Source: Propionibacteriales bacterium
GTDB lineage: Bacteria; Actinomycetota; Actinomycetes; Propionibacteriales; Nocardioidaceae
NCBI GenBank assembly: GCA_026392415.1
Contig: JAPLCC010000052.1
Span: forward strand, 1-64,000
Length of the DNA stretch: 64,000 nt
Direction: 5' to 3'
Positions 27,728 through 37,519 of this stretch are shown piece after piece. The stretch's first letter is position 1; every line of letters starts with the position of its first letter. Made by a program: the position numbers and the translations under genes. The notes beneath the pieces were generated by a model. The model worked only from the letters and a program-made list of their open reading frames with translations. It ran no database searches and had not been told where the DNA came from.

Positions 27728-29083
27728 GTGAGCGAGCCGGGTCTGTTCGACGTGCCCGGACGAGTCACGACGTCCGGCGGTTCCTTGTCCGACGCGGGCC
27801 ATGCAGCCGCGCCTCTGGCGGTGCGGATGCGCCCGCGCGACCTGGACGAACTCGTCGGTCAGGCGCACCTGAGGGCTCCCGGGTCGCCGCTGCGTCAGCT
27901 GGTCGAGGGAGACCAGTCCCTGTCGTTGCTGCTCTGGGGTCCGCCCGGCACGGGCAAGACCACGATCGCCTCGATCATCAGCCAGCAGACCGGTCGGCGC
28001 TTCGTCGAGGTCTCGGCCGTGTCGGCCGGCGTCAAGGACGTGCGTGAGGCGATCGCCGCCGCTCGATCGAGCCTGGTCGCGACGGGGGAGGAGACCGTGC
28101 TCTTCGTCGACGAGGTGCACCGCTTCAGCAAGGCCCAGCAGGACGCCCTGTTGCCCGGCGTCGAGAACCGCTGGGTGACCCTGGTCGCGGCGACGACCGA
28201 GAATCCTTCGTTCAGCGTGATCTCGCCGCTGCTCTCGCGAAGCCTCCTGCTGAGACTCCAGCCCTTGACGGACGACGACATCGTGGCGGTGATCGATGCC
28301 GCGGTGACCGACGAGCGTGGCCTCCGCGGCCGGTTCGTGCTCGACGAGGACGCGCGCGCCCACATCGTCCGGCTGGCCGGTGGGGATGCCCGCCGGTCTC
28401 TGACCTATCTCGAGGCGGCAGCCGGAGCAGCCGTGGCGAAGGGGATCGAGACGATCGACGTGGCGACGGCCGAGACGGCGGCCGACCAGGCAGCCGTTCG
28501 CTATGACCGCGACGGCGACCAGCACTACGACGTCATCAGCGCCTTCATCAAGTCGATCCGCGGCTCCGACGTCGACGCCTCCCTGCACTACCTCGCCCGG
28601 ATGATGGAGGCCGGTGAGGATCCGCGCTTCATCGCCCGACGACTGATCATCTTGGCCAGTGAGGACATCGGTCTCGCCGATCCCACCGCCCTGCCGACTG
28701 CTGTCGCGGCCGCGCAGGCCGTCCAGCTGATCGGGATGCCTGAGGCCCGGCTCAACCTCGGTCAGGCGGTGATCGCGCTCGCTGCCGCGCCGAAGTCGAA
28801 CGCCGTGATCGTGGCGGTGGACGAGGCGATCAGCGACGTACGCCGCGGCAAGATCGGGGCCGTCCCCCCGCATCTGCGCGACGCGCACTACGCAGGAGCG
28901 GAGAAGCTCGGACACGGCAAGGGCTACCGCTACAGCCACGATGCCCCGTTCGGGGTCGCCGAGCAGCAGTACGCACCGGACGTGATCGGCGACGCCCGTT
29001 ACTACCGCCCGACCGAGCTCGGCGCCGAAGCCGCGGTCAAACAACGGTGGGAGCGGGTCCGGCGGATCATCCGCGGCAAGTAG
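27728..29083 (+). CDS. rarA: Replication-associated recombination AAA ATPase RarA (MgsA)
   Basis: AAA+ clamp-loader-like ATPase that acts at stalled replication forks. The 451-aa product has Walker [10 protein letters not shown] (about residue 71), Walker [21 protein letters not shown], sensor 1 [13 protein letters not shown], an arginine finger region [10 protein letters not shown], and the RarA-type C-terminal tetramerisation and MgsA domains with [24 protein letters not shown] residues. GTG start. Followed 11 nt later by a small membrane-protein gene. Confidence 0.95.
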   Translation: MSEPGLFDVPGRVTTSGGSLSDAGHAAAPLAVRMRPRDLDELVGQAHLRAPGSPLRQLVEGDQSLSLLLWGPPGTGKTTIASIISQQTGRRFVEVSAVSAGVKDVREAIAAARSSLVATGEETVLFVDEVHRFSKAQQDALLPGVENRWVTLVAATTENPSFSVISPLLSRSLLLRLQPLTDDDIVAVIDAAVTDERGLRGRFVLDEDARAHIVRLAGGDARRSLTYLEAAAGAAVAKGIETIDVATAETAADQAAVRYDRDGDQHYDVISAFIKSIRGSDVDASLHYLARMMEAGEDPRFIARRLIILASEDIGLADPTALPTAVAAAQAVQLIGMPEARLNLGQAVIALAAAPKSNAVIVAVDEAISDVRRGKIGAVPPHLRDAHYAGAEKLGHGKGYRYSHDAPFGVAEQQYAPDVIGDARYYRPTELGAEAAVKQRWERVRRIIRGK

Positions 29084-29086
29084 GCT
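29081..29086 (+). promoter_or_regulatory. -10 element upstream of the 29095 gene
   Basis: TAGGCT overlaps the rarA stop codon and lies 8 nt before the GTG at 29095, with no Shine-Dalgarno sequence between. Confidence 0.45.
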
Positions 29087-29094
29087 TGTCCGTC

Positions 29095-29646
29095 GTGACC
29101 AACGAGCTCGCCGTACCCGCCTGGCTGGCTGTGGCGACTCTCGTCGCCCTGGGAGTCCTGATCTGGGCTGTGATCAGCCTGAACCAGAGCCTGCGCCGGG
29201 TCCGCGAGGAGACCGACGAGCTGCTCGCGGCGACCGCCGTCGACGCCGAGGAGCTTCGTGTCCAGTTGGCGGATCTCGACGAGGCGCTGAAGCGCCAGGC
29301 CGCGATGGCCGCGCGGCCCAACCTTCCCGATGTGGTCCCGGTCGCGGTCGTCGACGACCGCGAGTACCTCATCACCGACCTGCACCGCAGCCGCGGCCCG
29401 CAGGTCCCGGCCCGGATCGTGCCGGCCCCGATGTTCGCCGACATCCTGCTCCGCGAGAGCGTGATCAAGACCGCTGCGCTGGCCGCCGGACTTCGCCGGG
29501 CCCTCTCCCCGGAGATCCGCAACCGGATCCGGTTCGAGATGAAGCGTGAGGTGAAGCGCTCGCGCAAGGACCGCAAGCTGATGCTGAAGGCAGCGCGCCG
29601 CGACCACGAAACCCGCCAGCGCTCCGGCATCGAGGCCCCTTCGTGA
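29095..29646 (+). CDS. Membrane-anchored protein of unknown function
   Basis: A 183-aa protein with one N-terminal TM helix (about residues 8-27), a short coiled coil (30-70) and a strongly basic C-terminal third rich in Arg and Lys (RFEMKREVKRSRKDRK). I do not recognise the family with certainty; the position before alaS, paired with a DUF6167-like gene, is like that of small membrane proteins in Streptomyces. The GTG at 29095 is chosen for the TM helix and the upstream TAGGCT. The stop overlaps the next start by 4 nt. Confidence 0.7.
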   Translation: MTNELAVPAWLAVATLVALGVLIWAVISLNQSLRRVREETDELLAATAVDAEELRVQLADLDEALKRQAAMAARPNLPDVVPVAVVDDREYLITDLHRSRGPQVPARIVPAPMFADILLRESVIKTAALAAGLRRALSPEIRNRIRFEMKREVKRSRKDRKLMLKAARRDHETRQRSGIEAPS

Positions 29647-29948
29647 AGAGCGGCGTCTGGTTCGCGGCCGGCGCGGCCGCCGGGGTCTACGGCATGGTGA
29701 AGGTACGCCGCATTGCGGAGGCCTTCACGCCTGACGGGATGCGCGACCGGATCGGCGCGGCCGTCGTCGGCGCCCGGCTCTTCCGCGAAGAGGTCGCACA
29801 GGGCCAGGTCGACGCCGAAACCCAATTGCGCGAGCACTTCCGCGCTGTGGAGGCTGGTCAGCGGCGGTCCGACCAGGCTCGCGAACTCCCACTCCGCACC
29901 ACCACGACGGCCGTACCGGCCGCCCGCACCGAGGAAGGCCCATCATGA
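29643..29948 (+). CDS. DUF6167-like small membrane protein
   Basis: A 101-aa protein starting MKSGVWFAAGAAAGVYGMVKVRR, a short hydrophobic segment then a basic residue cluster and an amphipathic region, which resembles the DUF6167 family found upstream of alaS in actinobacteria. Function is unknown. It is translationally coupled to its neighbours by overlaps at both ends (GTGA with the upstream gene, ATGA with alaS). Confidence 0.7.
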   Translation: MKSGVWFAAGAAAGVYGMVKVRRIAEAFTPDGMRDRIGAAVVGARLFREEVAQGQVDAETQLREHFRAVEAGQRRSDQARELPLRTTTTAVPAARTEEGPS

Positions 29949-32638
29949 CGGCGACGCCGGACGGCTACCTGACCAGCGCCGAGATCCGCAACCGGTTCCT
30001 CAGCCACTTCGAGGGCCGGGGCCACACCGTGGTGCCGTCTGCCTCGTTGCTGCTCGACGACCCGAACCTGCTGTTCGTCAACGCCGGCATGGTGCCGTTC
30101 AAGCCGTACTTCCTCGGCCAGGAGACGCCGCCGTACGCGCGCGCGGCGAGCGTCCAGAAGTGCATCCGGACGCCCGACATCGAAGAGGTCGGGAAGACGA
30201 CCCGCCACGGCACGTTCTTCGAGATGTGCGGCAACTTCAGTTTCGGTGACTACTTCAAGGAAGGGGCCATCGAGCTCGCCTGGGAGCTGGTCACCAAGTC
30301 GCAGGCCGACGGCGGCTTCGGGCTCGACGAGTCCCTGCTCTACCCCTCGGTGCTCGACGGGGACGACGAGGCGATCGGTCTGTGGAAGAAGGTCACCGGC
30401 CTGCCCGACGACCGCATCGTCCGGCTGCCTCCGAAGGAGAACTACTGGTCCATGGGCATCCCCGGACCTGGCGGTCCCTGCTCGGAGATCCTCATCGATC
30501 GCGGTCCCGAGTTCGGTGCTGATCGTGACTGGGACGCCGGCGACCGCTACCTGGAGTTCTGGAACCTCGTCTTCATGCAGGACGAGCTGTCCGCGGTCCG
30601 CAGCAAGTCGGACTTCGACATCGCCGGCCAGCTGCCCAACAAGAACATCGACACCGGCATGGGCCTCGAGCGGGTCGCCTACCTGCTCCAGGGCAAGAGC
30701 AACATGTACGAGATCGACGTCGTCTTCCCGGTGATCGAGAAGACGATGGCGCTGACCGGCAAGACCTACGGTTCGGCCTACGACGCCGACGTCCGGTTCC
30801 GGGTGGTCGCCGACCACATTCGTTCCTCGATGATGCTCATCAGTGACGGTGTCACGCCGGGCAACGAGGGCCGTGGCTACGTCCTGCGTCGGCTGCTTCG
30901 GCGTGCGGTCCGCAACGTCCGCCTGCTCGGCTTCGAGGATCCCGCGCTGCCCGAGCTGATGCCGGTGTCCCGCGACCGGATGGGGGAGAGCTATCCCGAG
31001 CTGGTCAGCGACTGGGGCCGGATCGCGCAGGTGGCGTTCGCCGAGGAGGAGGCGTTCCGCAAGACCCTCCAGGCGGGCACGCAGATCTTCGACCTCGCCG
31101 CCGGTCAGGTGAAGGTCGAAGGCGCGACGACCATTCCCGGCGACAAGGCGTTCGCGCTGCACGACACCTACGGCTTCCCGATCGACCTCACGCTCGAGAT
31201 GGCGTCCGAGGCGGGCCTCGCTGTCGATGAGGACGGGTTCCGTCAGCTGATGGCCGAGCAGCGTGAGCGCGCCAAGGCCGACGCCCGGTCCAAGAAGGGC
31301 CAGCACGCCGACACCGGTGTCTACCGCGGGATCCTCGACGCCAACGGTCCCACCGACTGGCTCGCCTACGAGACGCTCGAGACCGAGTCGCGTGCCCTCG
31401 CCGTCCTCAAGGAGGGTGCCGCGGTCGCGTCGCTCGCCGAGGGCGAGGTGGGCGAGCTGGTCCTCGATCGCACGCCCTTCTACGCCGAGTCCGGTGGCCA
31501 GGTGGCCGACGCCGGCGTCATCGAGTTCGAGGGCGGCAAGCTGGAGGTGCTCGACGTCCAGCGTCCTGTCCGCGGTCTGGTCGTGCACCAGGTGCGCGTG
31601 CTCGAGGGCGAGCTGCCGTCCGGTGCCGCCACGCTGCACGCGAAGGTCGACCCCGACTGGCGCACGGGCGCACGTCAGGCGCACTCCGGCACCCACATCG
31701 TCCACGCAGCGCTGCGCGAGGTGCTCGGCCCCACGGCCCTGCAGTCCGGCTCCTACAACCGGCCCGGCTACCTCCGCCTCGACTTCGGCTGGTTGAACGC
31801 ACTCTCGCCCGACCAGGTGCAGCAGATCGAACTGGTCTCCAACAACGCCCTGCGTGCCGATCTGCCGGTCGGCTGGGAGTACATGACCCTCGGCCAGGCC
31901 AAGGACTGGGGTGCCCTCGCGCTCTTCGGTGAGACCTACAACAACGAGAAGGTGCGCGTCGTCGAGATCGGCGGCCCGTGGTCGCGTGAGCTCTGCGGTG
32001 GCACGCACGTCGACCACTCCAGCCAGGTCGGCACCATCGTGGTGACCGGTGAGGCCAGCGTCGGCTCCGGCAATCGCCGGATCGAGGCGCTCACCGGTGT
32101 GGAGGGCTTCTCCTACCTCGCTCGTGAGCGCGACGTCGTCAGCCAGCTCTCCACCCTGCTCAAGATCCAGCCCGACGACATCGTCGGCCGGGTCGGTGAC
32201 CTGCTCGAGCGGCTCAGGCAGTCCGAGAAGGAGATCGAGAAGGCGCGGCTCGCCCAGTTGTTGTCCGGTGGCTCCGCCCTCGCAGACGGCGCGGTGGAGG
32301 TCAATGGCGTACGCCTGGTCGTGCAGCGGCTCGACGGCGCCAGCGGCGGCGACGTACGCACGCTGGCGACGGACGTACGCGCGCGCCTCTCCGGCGACGT
32401 GCCGGCCGTCGTCGTGCTCATCGGTGCGGCCGACGGCAAGGCAGCGATCGTCGCTGCCCTCAACGACGCTGCGCAGGCCCGTGGCCTCGCAGCCGGCGAG
32501 CTGGTCAGGACCGCTGCGCCGCTGCTGGGCGGCAAGGGCGGCGGCAAGGCCGATCTCGCCCAGGGCGGCGGTACGGACGTTTCCCGCATCGACGAGGCGC
32601 TGGCGGCCGTGACCGCCACGGTGGCGCAGACCCCGTGA
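29945..32638 (+). CDS. alaS: Alanyl-tRNA synthetase
   Basis: Class II synthetase that charges tRNA-Ala and edits mischarged Ser and Gly. The 897-aa product has the N-terminal catalytic domain starting SAEIRNRFLSHFEGRGHTVVPS, the tRNA-recognition region, the editing domain with zinc ligands HSGTH (from residue 580) and CGGTH (C684), and the C-terminal C-Ala domain with GGKGGGKADLAQGGG. All look intact. ATG start overlapping the DUF6167-like gene by 4 nt, and the GTG of ruvX overlaps the stop. Confidence 0.97.
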   Translation: MTATPDGYLTSAEIRNRFLSHFEGRGHTVVPSASLLLDDPNLLFVNAGMVPFKPYFLGQETPPYARAASVQKCIRTPDIEEVGKTTRHGTFFEMCGNFSFGDYFKEGAIELAWELVTKSQADGGFGLDESLLYPSVLDGDDEAIGLWKKVTGLPDDRIVRLPPKENYWSMGIPGPGGPCSEILIDRGPEFGADRDWDAGDRYLEFWNLVFMQDELSAVRSKSDFDIAGQLPNKNIDTGMGLERVAYLLQGKSNMYEIDVVFPVIEKTMALTGKTYGSAYDADVRFRVVADHIRSSMMLISDGVTPGNEGRGYVLRRLLRRAVRNVRLLGFEDPALPELMPVSRDRMGESYPELVSDWGRIAQVAFAEEEAFRKTLQAGTQIFDLAAGQVKVEGATTIPGDKAFALHDTYGFPIDLTLEMASEAGLAVDEDGFRQLMAEQRERAKADARSKKGQHADTGVYRGILDANGPTDWLAYETLETESRALAVLKEGAAVASLAEGEVGELVLDRTPFYAESGGQVADAGVIEFEGGKLEVLDVQRPVRGLVVHQVRVLEGELPSGAATLHAKVDPDWRTGARQAHSGTHIVHAALREVLGPTALQSGSYNRPGYLRLDFGWLNALSPDQVQQIELVSNNALRADLPVGWEYMTLGQAKDWGALALFGETYNNEKVRVVEIGGPWSRELCGGTHVDHSSQVGTIVVTGEASVGSGNRRIEALTGVEGFSYLARERDVVSQLSTLLKIQPDDIVGRVGDLLERLRQSEKEIEKARLAQLLSGGSALADGAVEVNGVRLVVQRLDGASGGDVRTLATDVRARLSGDVPAVVVLIGAADGKAAIVAALNDAAQARGLAAGELVRTAAPLLGGKGGGKADLAQGGGTDVSRIDEALAAVTATVAQTP

Positions 32639-33132
32639 GGCATGGTGCCCGCCTCGGGATCGATCCGGGGGATGCCCGGATCGGAGTCGCGCGCAGCGAC
32701 CCGTCGGGAGTGCTCGCCACGCCCGTCGAGACGGTACGCCGCGGCAAGGGCGACCTGCGTCGGATCCACCAGATCCTCGACGAGTTGGACGCGGTCGAGG
32801 TGATCGTCGGGCTGCCCCGTTCGCTGTCCGGTTCCGAGGGACCGGCAGCCGCCAAGGCGCGGGAGTTCGCCGTTCGCCTCGCTCGCCGAATCGCGCCGGT
32901 GCCGGTGCGGCTGGTCGACGAGCGTCTCACCACTGTCACGGCGACGGCTATGCTGCGCGACCAGCGCAAGGGTGCGAAGCAGCGCGCCGTGATCGACCAG
33001 GTCGCGGCCGTGGTGATTCTGCAACAAGCGCTCGAGGTCGAACGATCGACCGGACTGCCTCCGGGCGAGGTGGTGGACCCAGAGGTCACCGCCGAACCCG
33101 CGGAGGAACCCGCAGGAGAAGGAGACGCATGA
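32635..33132 (+). CDS. ruvX: Holliday junction resolvase-like protein RuvX/YqgF
   Basis: RNase H-fold nuclease family, with proposed roles in 16S rRNA 5'-end maturation or recombination. The 165-aa product has RLGIDPGDARIGVARSD at the N-terminus (catalytic Asp in GIDPG), VIVGLPRSLSG in the middle and VRLVDERLTTVTA near residue 95. A disordered acidic tail follows from about residue 140. Order alaS-ruvX-mltG-aroE is conserved in actinobacteria. Confidence 0.93.
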   Translation: MRHGARLGIDPGDARIGVARSDPSGVLATPVETVRRGKGDLRRIHQILDELDAVEVIVGLPRSLSGSEGPAAAKAREFAVRLARRIAPVPVRLVDERLTTVTATAMLRDQRKGAKQRAVIDQVAAVVILQQALEVERSTGLPPGEVVDPEVTAEPAEEPAGEGDA

Positions 33133-34280
33133 GCGAGTCGGATCTGCCGGAGCGAGGCTTCGACACGGCCGTCCCCACGGACACCCACGCCGTGCAGGCT
33201 GCCGGCCGCCGTCGTGCGGGCAAGCGTCGCTCCGGGTGCCTGCCGATGGTGCTCGTGGTCATCTTGTTCTGTGCGATCGTCGCGTTCCTCGCTCGCGGTG
33301 CGATCAGTGACGTCAAGGACATGTTCGCCGGCCCCGAGGACTATCCCGGGCCGGGCAGCGGCGAGGTGACCGTCGTCGTCGATCCGGGCCAGAGCGTCCG
33401 CTCGATCGGCAACGAGCTGAAGGAGCTCGACGTCGTGGCGTCCTCGGACGCCTTCGTCGACGCTGCCTCGGCCGAGGGATCCCCGGTGATCCAGGCCGCG
33501 ACCTACGTCCTGAAGAAGAAGATGAAGGCCGCTGACGCCGTCACCTTCCTGGCCGATCCCGCCAACGCCGGCTCGGGCAACACGGTGACGGTCCCCGAAG
33601 GTGCCCGCGTCGGCCAGATCGTCGAGACCATCGTGAAGAAGACCGACTTCACCGAGAAGCAGCTCACCGCCCTCCTCGACAAGCCGGCCCGGATCGGGCT
33701 TCCGGCCGAGGCCGGCGGCAACCCGGAGGGCTACCTCTACCCCGCGACGTACGAGATCACGGACCGGACCACGCCCAGGAGCCTGCTCAGCGAGATGGTC
33801 GCGCAGACTGCGGCCGCGGAGGCCGACCTCGGCATCGAGGCCGCTGCCCAGAGCCTCGGCCTGACGGCGCACGAGGTCATCACCGTCGCCAGCATCTTGG
33901 AGTACGAAGCGAACCGCGGTCCTGACTACCCGAAGGTCGCGCGGGTCATCTACAACCGGCTCGACGACGGGATGGCCCTCCAGTTGGACTCCACGGTCTC
34001 CTACGTCAGCAAGCGCAAGGGTGACGTGTGGACGACGGCCAGCGAGCGCGACAGCGACTCGCTCTACAACACCTACAAGCACACCGGCCTGCCACCGGGA
34101 CCGATCGGCTCGCCCGGCGGGGAGACCATCGAGGCCGCGCTCAACCCGGCCGAAGGGAACTGGCTCTACTTCGTCCCGGACTTCGAGAAGGGCACCACGC
34201 TCTTCACGGCGGACTATGACGAGCACCTGCGCAACGCCGAGAAGGCCAAGGAGTACTGCCGGACCCATGAAGAGTGCTGA
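33129..34280 (+). CDS. mltG: Endolytic murein transglycosylase MltG
   Basis: Membrane-anchored enzyme that cleaves nascent glycan strands and so limits chain length. The 383-aa product has a cytosolic N-terminus of about 35 residues, a TM helix (about 36-57), a LysM-like region and the YceG catalytic domain with glutamate E258 in ASILEYEANRG and the downstream motif YNTYKHTGLPPGPIGSPG. Full length. Its end overlaps aroE by 14 nt. Confidence 0.95.
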   Translation: MSESDLPERGFDTAVPTDTHAVQAAGRRRAGKRRSGCLPMVLVVILFCAIVAFLARGAISDVKDMFAGPEDYPGPGSGEVTVVVDPGQSVRSIGNELKELDVVASSDAFVDAASAEGSPVIQAATYVLKKKMKAADAVTFLADPANAGSGNTVTVPEGARVGQIVETIVKKTDFTEKQLTALLDKPARIGLPAEAGGNPEGYLYPATYEITDRTTPRSLLSEMVAQTAAAEADLGIEAAAQSLGLTAHEVITVASILEYEANRGPDYPKVARVIYNRLDDGMALQLDSTVSYVSKRKGDVWTTASERDSDSLYNTYKHTGLPPGPIGSPGGETIEAALNPAEGNWLYFVPDFEKGTTLFTADYDEHLRNAEKAKEYCRTHEEC

Positions 34281-35100
34281 TCCGGCCGGAGCGGGCCTGC
34301 ACTGCGGCGTCCTCGGTGACCCGATCGCGCATTCGCTCTCGCCCGTCCTGCACCGGGCCGGCTATGACGCCCTGGGGCTCGGTTTCAGCTATGACGCCGT
34401 CCGGGTGCCGGCCGGCGGCCTGGCGGACTTCGTCGGCTCCCTCGGACCGGACTGGCGGGGCCTGTCGGTCACGGCGCCGCTGAAGCGCGAGGCACTCCAG
34501 TTCGCTGACGCCGTGAGTGATCGGGCGAGCCTCGCCGGTGGCGCCAACACCCTCGTCCGTACCGACGGGGGCTGGGCCGCGGACAACACGGACCTGCCCG
34601 GCGCCGTCGCTGCGCTCCGTGAGCGGTACGACGGCCCGATCACCGCAGCGACGATCCTCGGCGCCGGAGCAACGGCCGCGTCGACCGGCCTGGCACTCGC
34701 ACAGCTCGGAGCGCACACGATCCGGCTGCTCGCGCGCGATCCGGGCCGGGCGCGCGAGACCGCGGCGGCCCTCGCCCGCCACCCCGGTCTGGAGGTCGAC
34801 GTGATCGCGCTCGACGGGGGAGCGATGATCGGCGAAGTGGTGGTCTCGACCGTCCCGGCCGCTGCCCAGACCGACCTGCTCGTCGCCAGCGCCTCCGACG
34901 CAGCTGTCGTCTTCGAGGTCGTCTACGACCCGTGGCCGACGCCGCTGGCCGCTGCCGCCCGGGCGCGGGGACAGGCGCTCGTGTCGGGTCTCGACCTGCT
35001 GGCCCACCAGGCCGCGCTGCAGTTCGCGATGTTCACTGGTCACATCGGGCCACTCGACGCCATGCGTGCGGCGGGCGAAAGCGCTCTCGAGGAGCGATAG
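34267..35100 (+). CDS. aroE: Shikimate dehydrogenase
   Basis: NADP-dependent reduction of 3-dehydroshikimate to shikimate. The 277-aa product has the substrate motif IAHSLSPVLH (near residue 19), the catalytic lysine in TAPLKREA, an Asn/Asp pair in NTLVRTDGGWAADNTD, and a Rossmann domain with ILGAGATAAS. The ATG at 34267 lies inside the end of mltG; the frame is open far upstream only as a shadow. Five further shikimate-pathway-linked genes follow. Confidence 0.94.
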   Translation: MKSADPAGAGLHCGVLGDPIAHSLSPVLHRAGYDALGLGFSYDAVRVPAGGLADFVGSLGPDWRGLSVTAPLKREALQFADAVSDRASLAGGANTLVRTDGGWAADNTDLPGAVAALRERYDGPITAATILGAGATAASTGLALAQLGAHTIRLLARDPGRARETAAALARHPGLEVDVIALDGGAMIGEVVVSTVPAAAQTDLLVASASDAAVVFEVVYDPWPTPLAAAARARGQALVSGLDLLAHQAALQFAMFTGHIGPLDAMRAAGESALEER

Positions 35101-35103
35101 GTT
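35098..35103 (+). promoter_or_regulatory. -10 element of a leaderless prepilin peptidase promoter
   Basis: TAGGTT overlaps the aroE stop codon and lies 6 nt before the ATG at 35110. No Shine-Dalgarno sequence is visible. Confidence 0.4.
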
Positions 35104-35109
35104 CCGGGC

Positions 35110-35811
35110 ATGGATCTGCTCCCTGCCCTGGTGGGGGCGCTCGTCGGCCTGCTCGGCGGACTCCTCGTCCCGCGTCTGATCGCGTGGTGCCCGGAGCCGG
35201 AGCACAACCCCGAGGAGAACCCCGAGGACTTCCCGGACCACGTCCCGTTCGCGGAGCTCGCCGCCCGTCCGCGACTCGGGCTGCGCTGTGCTGCGGCCGG
35301 CGCGGTCGCCGGTGGGCTCGTGGGCGCGTTCATCGGTTGGGGATGGGCGTTGCCCTGGCTGCTGTTCCTCGTGCCGATCTGCATCGCGCTGAGCGTGGTC
35401 GACTACGCGACCTGGTACCTCCCGAGCCGCCTGATCCTGCCGTCGTACGCCGTCGTGGTGGCTCTCGAGGTGCTGGCGGCGATCGTGCTGGAGGACCCCG
35501 CGGTGCTGCTCTGGGGCCTGATCGGTGGCGCCATCCTCGGCGTCTACTACGGGCTGGTGTGGTTCATCAGCCCCCGAACGATGGCGTTCGGTGACGTCCG
35601 GTTCGGTGCGCTGCTCGGCCTGGCCCTGGGGCCGCTGGGTCCCGGCACGGTGGTCGTGTCGATTGCCACGGCCGCGATCCTCGCCGTCCTCGCGCTCATT
35701 CCGCTGCGCCGCGGGGGGAACATGATCCGCCGCAAGGTGCCGTACGGCCCGTTCCTTGCAGGTGGGGCGCTGATGGCCGTCGTACTGGGACGGGTCCTGA
35801 GCACCCTCTGA
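35110..35811 (+). CDS. A24 family prepilin peptidase
   Basis: Membrane aspartic peptidase family that cleaves type IV pilin-like leader peptides. The 233-aa product has several TM helices and the two catalytic aspartates, D98 in [12 protein letters not shown] and D162 in FGDVRFG. The N-terminal methyltransferase domain of full-size PilD is replaced by a short Pro/Glu-rich segment (28-47) without paired Cys motifs. No pilin gene lies nearby; a location between aroE and aroC is common in actinobacteria. The substrate is unknown. Confidence 0.87.
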   Translation: MDLLPALVGALVGLLGGLLVPRLIAWCPEPEHNPEENPEDFPDHVPFAELAARPRLGLRCAAAGAVAGGLVGAFIGWGWALPWLLFLVPICIALSVVDYATWYLPSRLILPSYAVVVALEVLAAIVLEDPAVLLWGLIGGAILGVYYGLVWFISPRTMAFGDVRFGALLGLALGPLGPGTVVVSIATAAILAVLALIPLRRGGNMIRRKVPYGPFLAGGALMAVVLGRVLSTL

Positions 35812-35831
35812 GCCCATGGGAGACTGGTCCC

Positions 35832-37010
35832 ATGTTGCGCTGGCTGACCGCGGGGGAGTCCCACGGCCCCTCATTGGTGGCGATCCTCGAGGGCCTTCCG
35901 GCCCACGTCGAGGTCACGACCGACGACATCTCCGATGCTCTCGCCCGTCGCCGCCTGGGCTACGGCCGCGGCGCGCGGATGAAGTTCGAGGCCGACGAGG
36001 TCACCATCACCGGTGGCATCCGGCACGGACTCTCGCAGGGCGGACCGGTGGCGATCCAGGTCGGCAACACCGAGTGGCCCAAGTGGGAGACCGTGATGGC
36101 GGCCGACCCTGTCGACGCCGAGGTGCTCGAGGCGCAGGCCCGCAACGCACCCCTGACCCGGCCCCGACCGGGCCACGCCGACCTCGCCGGCATGCAGAAG
36201 TACGACTTCGACGACGCCCGTCCGATCCTCGAACGTGCCTCGGCTCGCGAGACCGCGGCTCGCGTCGCCCTCGGCCGGGTGGCGAGCAACTTCATCGAGC
36301 AGGCCACCGGTGCCCGCATCGTCAGCCACGTGCTGGAGATCGGCGGGGTCCGCACCCCGTCGCGCGACGTACCCGCTCCTGACGACGTAGCCCGTCTCGA
36401 CGAGGACCCGGTCCGTTGCCTGGACCCCGACGGCTCGAAGCTGATGATCGAGCGGATCGACCAGGCCCACAAGGACGGCGACACCCTCGGTGGCGTCGTC
36501 GAGGTGGTCGTCCACGGTCTGCCGCCGGGCCTGGGCTCGCACGTGCACTGGGACCGACGACTCGACTCGCGCCTCGCCGGCGCGCTCATGGGCATCCAGG
36601 CGATCAAGGGTGTCGAGGTGGGTGACGGCTTCGAGCTCGCCGCCACGCCCGGCTCGCTCGCTCACGACGAGATCGTGTCGACCGATGAAGGCTTGCGCCG
36701 TGTCTCCGGGCGCTCTGGTGGCACCGAGGGAGGCATGTCCACCGGCGAGATCCTGCGGGTGCGCGCGGCGATGAAGCCGATCGCGACCGTTCCGCGGGCC
36801 CTGCGCACCGTCGACCTGGCCACCGGCGAAGAAGCCGTGGCCCACCACCAGCGCTCCGACGTCTGCGCCGTGCCGGCTGCCGGCATCGTCGCGGAAGCGA
36901 TGGTCGCGCTCGTGGTCGCCGACGCCATCCTCGAGAAGTTCGGTGGCGACGCCGTCAGTGAGACCCGCCGCAACGTCCAGACCTACCTCGATGCCCTGAG
37001 GTTCAAGTGA
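35832..37010 (+). CDS. aroC: Chorismate synthase
   Basis: FMN-dependent enzyme that makes chorismate from EPSP. The 392-aa product begins [15 protein letters not shown] and holds the other signatures [13 protein letters not shown] and [14 protein letters not shown], and [11 protein letters not shown]. Full length. aroK starts within its last codons (GTGA overlap), and aroK, aroB and aroQ follow as an operon. Confidence 0.97.
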   Translation: MLRWLTAGESHGPSLVAILEGLPAHVEVTTDDISDALARRRLGYGRGARMKFEADEVTITGGIRHGLSQGGPVAIQVGNTEWPKWETVMAADPVDAEVLEAQARNAPLTRPRPGHADLAGMQKYDFDDARPILERASARETAARVALGRVASNFIEQATGARIVSHVLEIGGVRTPSRDVPAPDDVARLDEDPVRCLDPDGSKLMIERIDQAHKDGDTLGGVVEVVVHGLPPGLGSHVHWDRRLDSRLAGALMGIQAIKGVEVGDGFELAATPGSLAHDEIVSTDEGLRRVSGRSGGTEGGMSTGEILRVRAAMKPIATVPRALRTVDLATGEEAVAHHQRSDVCAVPAAGIVAEAMVALVVADAILEKFGGDAVSETRRNVQTYLDALRFK

Positions 37011-37519
37011 CGCCTCGCGCCGTCCTGATCGGCACCATGGGTGCCGGCAAGACGACGGTCGGGGAGCTGGTGGCTTCCTCTCTGGGCGTCGCCTTCGCCG
37101 ACAGTGACCACCTCGTCGAGGACCGCGTCGGCAAGTCGGTCCAGGACATCTTCGTCGAGGACGGCGAGCCCGCCTTCCGCGCGCAGGAGCGCGCCGCCGT
37201 CGCCTGGGCCCTGGAGAACCACGACGGCGTGCTGTCGCTCGGCGGCGGAGCCGTGCTCGACCCCGCCACCCAGGCGCTGCTCGCGCCCCACCAGGTGGTC
37301 TTCCTCCGCGTCGGCCTCGCCGACGCCGTGAAGCGGGTCGGCCTCGGCGTCGGCCGTCCCCTGTTGCTGGGCAACGTCCGGTCGCGGATCAAGCAGCTGC
37401 TCGACGAGCGCACGCCGGTCTACCAGGGTCTGGCCCGGATCACCGTCGAGACCGACGACCGCACACCTGAGGACGTCGCTGCCGAGATCGTGGCCGCCGT
37501 CGACGGGGGAGCCTCGTGA
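37007..37519 (+). CDS. aroK: Shikimate kinase
   Basis: Phosphorylates shikimate to shikimate 3-phosphate. The 170-aa product has Walker [11 protein letters not shown] (about 6-15), the substrate-binding Asp and Arg in [10 protein letters not shown] and FRAQERAAV, and the GGGAVLD motif. GTG start overlaps the aroC stop by 4 nt, and aroB overlaps its end. Confidence 0.96.
   Translation: MTPRAVLIGTMGAGKTTVGELVASSLGVAFADSDHLVEDRVGKSVQDIFVEDGEPAFRAQERAAVAWALENHDGVLSLGGGAVLDPATQALLAPHQVVFLRVGLADAVKRVGLGVGRPLLLGNVRSRIKQLLDERTPVYQGLARITVETDDRTPEDVAAEIVAAVDGGAS

Noticed and set aside
36416..36774. Several Arg/Ala/Pro-rich plus-strand frames inside aroC and other genes
   Set aside because: They are alternate-frame shadows with no ribosome binding site, domain or codon signal of their own.
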